From JAENVT01 sp031370745 (GTDB lineage Bacteria; Actinomycetota; Acidimicrobiia; Acidimicrobiales; Ilumatobacteraceae): 10,086 bases of DNA. A model generated the notes under the pieces. The model worked only from the letters and a program-made list of their open reading frames with translations, did not search any database and had not been told where the DNA came from. Below are positions 7,328-10,086 of this stretch, piece after piece; within the stretch, counting starts at the first letter, position 1, and the number at the start of each line of letters is the position of its first letter. The translations under genes and the position numbers were made by a program. The stretch covers positions 1 to 10,086 of the forward strand of contig JANMQX010000110.1 in NCBI GenBank assembly GCA_031370745.1, read 5' to 3'.

Positions 7328-7358
7328 GTACAACTCGATTTGATCGGGCTCCTACTGC
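7325..7358. repeat. Nested inverted repeat (GCAGTA...CGAT TTG ATCG...TACTGC)
   Basis: The outer arms GCAGTA (7325-7330) and TACTGC (7353-7358) are perfectly complementary. Inside them, CGAT (7336-7339) and ATCG (7343-7346) pair around a TTG loop. The asymmetric internal loop (CAACT / GGCTCC) makes it look more like RNA structure than a protein operator. Role unknown. Confidence 0.3.
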
Positions 7359-7407
7359 CCATCCGCGCCTCACACCGCAGCTAGCTACGGGGACGCACCT
7401 TAAGGGC

Positions 7408-7425
7408 TCCTCCCTGTGGGGAGGA
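7408..7425. repeat. GC-rich 7-bp hairpin with 4-nt loop
   Basis: TCCTCCC (7408-7414) pairs perfectly with GGGAGGA (7419-7425) around TGTG. No U-tract follows on either strand (GAGGGAAAACC on the plus side), so it is not a standard intrinsic terminator. It could be part of a structured leader for the downstream acyltransferase or of an unannotated small RNA. Confidence 0.4.
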
Positions 7426-7439
7426 AGAGGGAAAACCAC

Positions 7440-7477
7440 TGAATTTAGGCTGAATTCTCTGGGGACAGACGGTGAAT
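7440..7477. repeat. Three phased TGAAT repeats
   Basis: TGAAT occurs at 7440, 7451 and 7473, that is at intervals of 11 and 22 bp, on one face of the helix. The first two extend to CTGAATT (7439-7445 and 7450-7456). The first and third are followed by TTAGGC and AGGC. A cooperative activator or repressor site for the divergent genes is possible; chance cannot be excluded. Confidence 0.3.
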
Positions 7478-7587
7478 AGGCAGTGTTTGTGCACAGATAT
7501 CCACAGGCTGGAGGCTCGCCGTCGGTTGACGAGGTGTTTACGCCCCCAGATCCCGCACCACGACGCGGCCACCTAGTGTTGCCCTCC

Positions 7588-7593
7588 GGAGGA
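7588..7593 (+). promoter_or_regulatory. Shine-Dalgarno of the acyltransferase gene
   Basis: GGAGGA is followed by a 7-nt spacer and ATG at 7601. It is a near-perfect site and fixes the start against the longer overlapping open frame that begins upstream at 7483. Confidence 0.85.
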
Positions 7594-7600
7594 ATCTCAG

Positions 7601-9727
7601 ATGGCGCAACCCAGCGCGGCCGACGACGAGGAGTTCCGGCCCGACATCGAAGGTTTGCGGGCCGTCGCGGTGGTCGTCGTCGTGCTTTTTCACGCCAGGA
7701 TCGCCCGCTTCTCGGGCGGGTTCGTGGGAGTCGACGTCTTCTTCGTGCTCTCGGGATTTTTGATCACTCGGCTGCTGCTGCGCGAGGTCGGCAGAACCGG
7801 CACGATCTCGCTGAGACATTTCTGGGCCCGGCGGGCGCGACGCCTTCTGCCGGCATCGTGCGTCGTTGTGGTCGTCACCGTGATCGCCTCGCAAGTGCTG
7901 TTGGCTCCGATTGCTCAGCGTCCGCTGGCCACCGACGCTGTCGCCGCCGGCGGATTTGCGGTCAACTTCGTCTTCGCAAGCCGTCTCGGCGACTACTTCG
8001 CATCCCAGCTGGGTCGGACTCCCTCACCGTTGCTGCATTTCTGGTCGCTGGCAGTGGAGGAACAGTTCTATCTGTTCTGGCCACTCGCGCTCCTCGCACT
8101 CCGACGCCGACCGCGCCGGTACCGACGACTCGTTGCCGTGATGACGACCGTCGTCGCCGTCGCGTCGTTCTTCACCTGTTTGTGGATGACCCGCGCCCAC
8201 CCGACCGGCGCGTTCTATCTGCTTCCGGCGCGCATGTGGGAGCTCGCCATCGGTGGGCTTGTCGCGGTCGGCGGAGCGGCATGGCGACAGGTCTCGCCCA
8301 ATGCGCGAGGTGTGGCTGCGTGGATCGGCGTGGCTGGGGTTGCAACCGCGGTCTTGAGGTTCGACGGCTCGATCGAGTTCCCCGGCTCTGCAGCATTGCT
8401 GCCGGTGCTCGGAACGGCTCTCATCCTCATCGGTGGCGGCGCCGGAGCGGCACCGTTCGCCCCTGTCGCAGTCCTTCGTCATCCATCCCTGCAATGGATC
8501 GGCCGCCGTTCCTATGCGATCTATCTCTGGCATTGGCCCGCCCTGGTACTGGCGGAGGCGAAATGGGGGCCGCTGTCGCTCGGCCAGCGGTTCATCGCGA
8601 TTGGCGTCGCCGTGTCACTTGCGGCCGCCTCTCTACGGCTCGTCGAGGATCCGGTTCGGCACTCCAGCTGGGTCACCTCGCGCCCCAACCGTGGCCTGGT
8701 TCTCGGAGCGTCGCTGTGTGCGACCGTCGCCCTGGTCGGCGCGATATCGCTGGCGGTGCCACGACGATTTGCGACCGCTACCGTGGCCGCAGCGCCAGTG
8801 TTGGCGCTCGACGCAACGACCACGACAACGCCACTGGCGGCCGGAGCACCCGCAGGCGCGCCGGCAGCAGCGACGCTCACCGGACTGGTCGGCAACGATC
8901 TGGCAACTCTTGTGGCAGCCAACCAAGTTGTGCTCGCGCAGGGCCTCACGACGTCGGCGGTGCCGAGCAACATGCGGCCTTCGTTGGCCAAGCTGTTCGA
9001 TGATCGTCCTGCGGTGTACGGCGATGGTTGCGTCGCCATTGGAGTCGACGACACGTTGAACCCGTGCCGATACGGCAAGGCATCGTCACCGACCAAGATC
9101 GTCCTCCTCGGCGATTCCCATGCCGCCCAGTGGTTCCCCCCGCTGCGAACGATTGCCGATCGCAACGGGCTGGAACTGATCGTGCTGGCCAAGGGAGGGT
9201 GCCCTGCAGCATCGGTGTCGATTCCGACGGCGACGTTGGCGCGCACGTGTCCCATCTGGCGCGACAAGGCAGTGCAGTTCATCGCCAGCGAGCATCCCGA
9301 TCTGGTGATCCTCACCGGCTCGCGGCACTACCCCAACACGGACGACGAGTGGCGAACTGGGTTCAACACGACGCTCAGCCGGCTGAAGGGTCTCACTCCG
9401 CGGCTGCTCCTTCTGGGCGACAACCCGGATTCTCGCGAAGACCCTGCCACCTGTTTGTCGGCTCACCTCAACGACGTCGGCTCATGCGTCAACCACAGAA
9501 TCAAAGCAGTCGAGACCGGCAAGCTCGAAGTTGAGCAGGCCGTCGCTCAACAGAACGGAGTGCGCTTCGTTGACACATCCGACTGGCTCTGCACCGCGAC
9601 CGATTGCCCGCTGATCATCGGCGACATCTTGATGTTCCGCGACATCAACCACCTCACGACGTTTGCGGCGGACTGGTTCACGCCAATGCTCGAGGCGATC
9701 GTCATGCCCTATCTGCGGGGCAACTGA
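7601..9727 (+). CDS. Acyltransferase-3 membrane protein with C-terminal SGNH domain (OafA-like)
   Basis: Predicted to move acetyl or other acyl groups across the membrane and place them on a surface glycan (peptidoglycan, lipopolysaccharide-like or exopolysaccharide); the acceptor is unknown. The 708-aa length is typical of AT3-SGNH fusions. The AT3 half (about 12-390, many membrane helices) has FRPDIEGLRAVAV, the catalytic H31, GGFVGVDVFFVLSGFLIT (39-56), the RRARRLLPA loop (78-86), SPLLHFWSLAVEEQFYLFWP (142-161, with E153) and RSYAIYLWHWP (303-313). An Ala/Thr/Pro-rich linker (about 390-426) leads to the extracytoplasmic SGNH domain: GDSH with S506 in block I, and D681/H684 in DINHLT as the rest of the triad. 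The block III Asn is not obvious (LTGSRHY at 571-577). Cys pairs in this half (C477/C489, C534/C550, C618/C629, C664/C669) would suit disulfides outside the cell. A strong Shine-Dalgarno supports ATG 7601. A reductase gene starts 24 bp downstream on the same strand. Confidence 0.95.
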   Translation: MAQPSAADDEEFRPDIEGLRAVAVVVVVLFHARIARFSGGFVGVDVFFVLSGFLITRLLLREVGRTGTISLRHFWARRARRLLPASCVVVVVTVIASQVLLAPIAQRPLATDAVAAGGFAVNFVFASRLGDYFASQLGRTPSPLLHFWSLAVEEQFYLFWPLALLALRRRPRRYRRLVAVMTTVVAVASFFTCLWMTRAHPTGAFYLLPARMWELAIGGLVAVGGAAWRQVSPNARGVAAWIGVAGVATAVLRFDGSIEFPGSAALLPVLGTALILIGGGAGAAPFAPVAVLRHPSLQWIGRRSYAIYLWHWPALVLAEAKWGPLSLGQRFIAIGVAVSLAAASLRLVEDPVRHSSWVTSRPNRGLVLGASLCATVALVGAISLAVPRRFATATVAAAPVLALDATTTTTPLAAGAPAGAPAAATLTGLVGNDLATLVAANQVVLAQGLTTSAVPSNMRPSLAKLFDDRPAVYGDGCVAIGVDDTLNPCRYGKASSPTKIVLLGDSHAAQWFPPLRTIADRNGLELIVLAKGGCPAASVSIPTATLARTCPIWRDKAVQFIASEHPDLVILTGSRHYPNTDDEWRTGFNTTLSRLKGLTPRLLLLGDNPDSREDPATCLSAHLNDVGSCVNHRIKAVETGKLEVEQAVAQQNGVRFVDTSDWLCTATDCPLIIGDILMFRDINHLTTFAADWFTPMLEAIVMPYLRGN

Positions 9728-9738
9728 CGCCTGTGGCC

Positions 9739-9744
9739 TAACAT
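9739..9744 (+). promoter_or_regulatory. Candidate -10 element for a leaderless transcript
   Basis: TAACAT fits the TANNNT form of actinobacterial -10 elements and ends exactly 7 nt before the ATG at 9752. Transcription could therefore begin on the start codon itself. There is no Shine-Dalgarno before this ATG and no convincing -35, both common for leaderless genes in actinobacteria. Confidence 0.4.
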
Positions 9745-9751
9745 CGCAGCG

Positions 9752-10086
9752 ATGCGCCGGCTGTTCGAACACCCGACGGATCATGTGACAGTGCGCGAGG
9801 CGTACGACGTCGAGAGATTTCGCCCAGACGATCGACCTTGGCTCGGCGTGTGCATGGTCGCGAGCATCGACGGTTCGACTGTCGTCGACAGCAACTCTCG
9901 GAGCCTGTCGAGCAAGACCGATCAAGAGGTGTTGTTGACGCTGCGCGACCTCGCCGACGTGTTGATCGTCGGCGCGGCGACCGTTCGCATCGAGGGATAC
10001 GGCCCGCCGCGCAAGCCCGGCCAGCGAGTCGGCGTCGTCAGCCGAACGGGAAATGTCGATGCGCGGAGCGCGCTGTTCACCAGTGG
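9752..10086 (+). CDS. RibD C-terminal-domain reductase (pyrimidine reductase family), 3' partial
   Basis: The window ends inside the gene; 111 complete codons are visible. The family reduces the ribosyl group of the deaminated pyrimidine intermediate in riboflavin synthesis with NADPH; stand-alone actinobacterial members are often annotated only as 'pyrimidine reductase family'. Visible motifs (residues from ATG 9752) are MVASIDGS (35-42), LSSKTDQEV (52-60), LRDLADVLIVGAATVRIEGYG (64-84) and then PPRKPG. This is the usual N-terminal half of the RibD_C fold, including the nucleotide-binding GAATVR turn. The N-terminal deaminase domain of full RibD is absent. ATG 9752 is the only reasonable start: a stop lies in the same frame at 9725 (the end of the previous gene) and no GTG lies between. 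It may be expressed from its own leaderless promoter rather than with the acyltransferase. Whether it acts in riboflavin synthesis or on another substrate is unknown. Confidence 0.88.
   Translation, partial: MRRLFEHPTDHVTVREAYDVERFRPDDRPWLGVCMVASIDGSTVVDSNSRSLSSKTDQEVLLTLRDLADVLIVGAATVRIEGYGPPRKPGQRVGVVSRTGNVDARSALFTS

Larger units (their letters stand above)
7225..7587. other. Non-coding divergent intergenic stretch with local structure
   Basis: There is no convincing gene between the nrdJ promoter and the acyltransferase start. The short open frames here lack Shine-Dalgarno sites, overlap each other on both strands and encode low-complexity or Arg/Ser-rich peptides. The stretch holds hairpins, repeats and a tRNA-3'-like segment, listed separately. 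It also has palindromes CCTTAAGG (7398-7405) and AGCTAGCT, and CCTGTGG (7413-7419) complementary to CCACAGG (7501-7507). A possible plus-strand -10 (TAGTGT, 7574-7579) lies just before the acyltransferase, without a good -35. A small RNA or a long 5' leader is possible but not shown. Confidence 0.6.

Noticed and set aside
7408..7435. Intrinsic terminator
   Set aside because: The hairpin is good but no U-tract follows on either strand, and no gene ends next to it.
7145..7479. Short open frames in the divergent intergenic region (both strands)
   Set aside because: They have no Shine-Dalgarno, overlap promoter elements and each other, and lack any domain or membrane pattern.
7487..7507. DnaA-box-like motifs (ATATCCACA and TGTGCACAG) suggesting an origin
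   Set aside because: There are only one near match and one poor match, with no AT-rich unwinding element and no dnaA, dnaN or other replication genes nearby.
7483..9003. 506-codon open frame overlapping the acyltransferase gene in another frame
   Set aside because: It is Arg/Ser/Gly-rich and lacks a Shine-Dalgarno, and it overlaps a gene with clear AT3 motifs and a strong ribosome site. It is a by-product of GC-rich coding sequence.

Overview
The window is GC-rich DNA with long, tightly packed genes. The gene content points to an actinobacterium, possibly of the Acidimicrobiia/Ilumatobacter type: a cobalamin-dependent class II ribonucleotide reductase with NrdR-like boxes, an actinobacterial-style multicopper oxidase, a RibD-C 'pyrimidine reductase', and what looks like a leaderless start. 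This taxonomic placement is inference from gene content and style; no rRNA or other marker is present.

Layout: (1) 1-2802 (+), 5'-truncated at the window edge: a membrane protein with a diguanylate cyclase domain (GGDEF, here SGDEF), a complete EAL phosphodiesterase domain, and a C-terminal ~330-residue GNAT/FemAB-like region resembling the CelD/BcsL (Acetyltransf_6) family. (2) 2792-4120 (-): a membrane-anchored cupredoxin plus two-domain multicopper oxidase, whose 3' end overlaps gene 1 by 11 bp in convergent orientation. (3) 4213-7071 (-): nrdJ, intact, 952 aa. (4) 7072-7600: a 529-bp divergent intergenic region. It holds the nrdJ Shine-Dalgarno, two NrdR-like boxes, a good -35/-10 pair overlapped by TGTA...TACA palindromes, and a structured stretch with several hairpins, phased repeats and a degenerate tRNA-3'-like segment. 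(5) 7601-9727 (+): an acyltransferase-3/SGNH fusion, probably a surface glycan O-acyltransferase. (6) 9752-10086 (+), 3'-truncated: a RibD C-terminal-domain reductase with a TAACAT -10-like hexamer exactly placed for a leaderless mRNA.

How the genes relate: nrdJ supplies deoxyribonucleotides using adenosylcobalamin, and its upstream boxes suggest NrdR repression, although no nrdR gene is in the window. The c-di-GMP protein with its CelD-like tail and the AT3-SGNH protein both suggest envelope or exopolysaccharide modification, but they are about 4.8 kb apart on either side of nrdJ and are not an operon. The most unusual object is the GGDEF-EAL-GNAT single polypeptide, which would put c-di-GMP turnover and a transferase probably acting on envelope material in one chain. 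No mobile element, CRISPR array, prophage gene or intact RNA gene was recognised.
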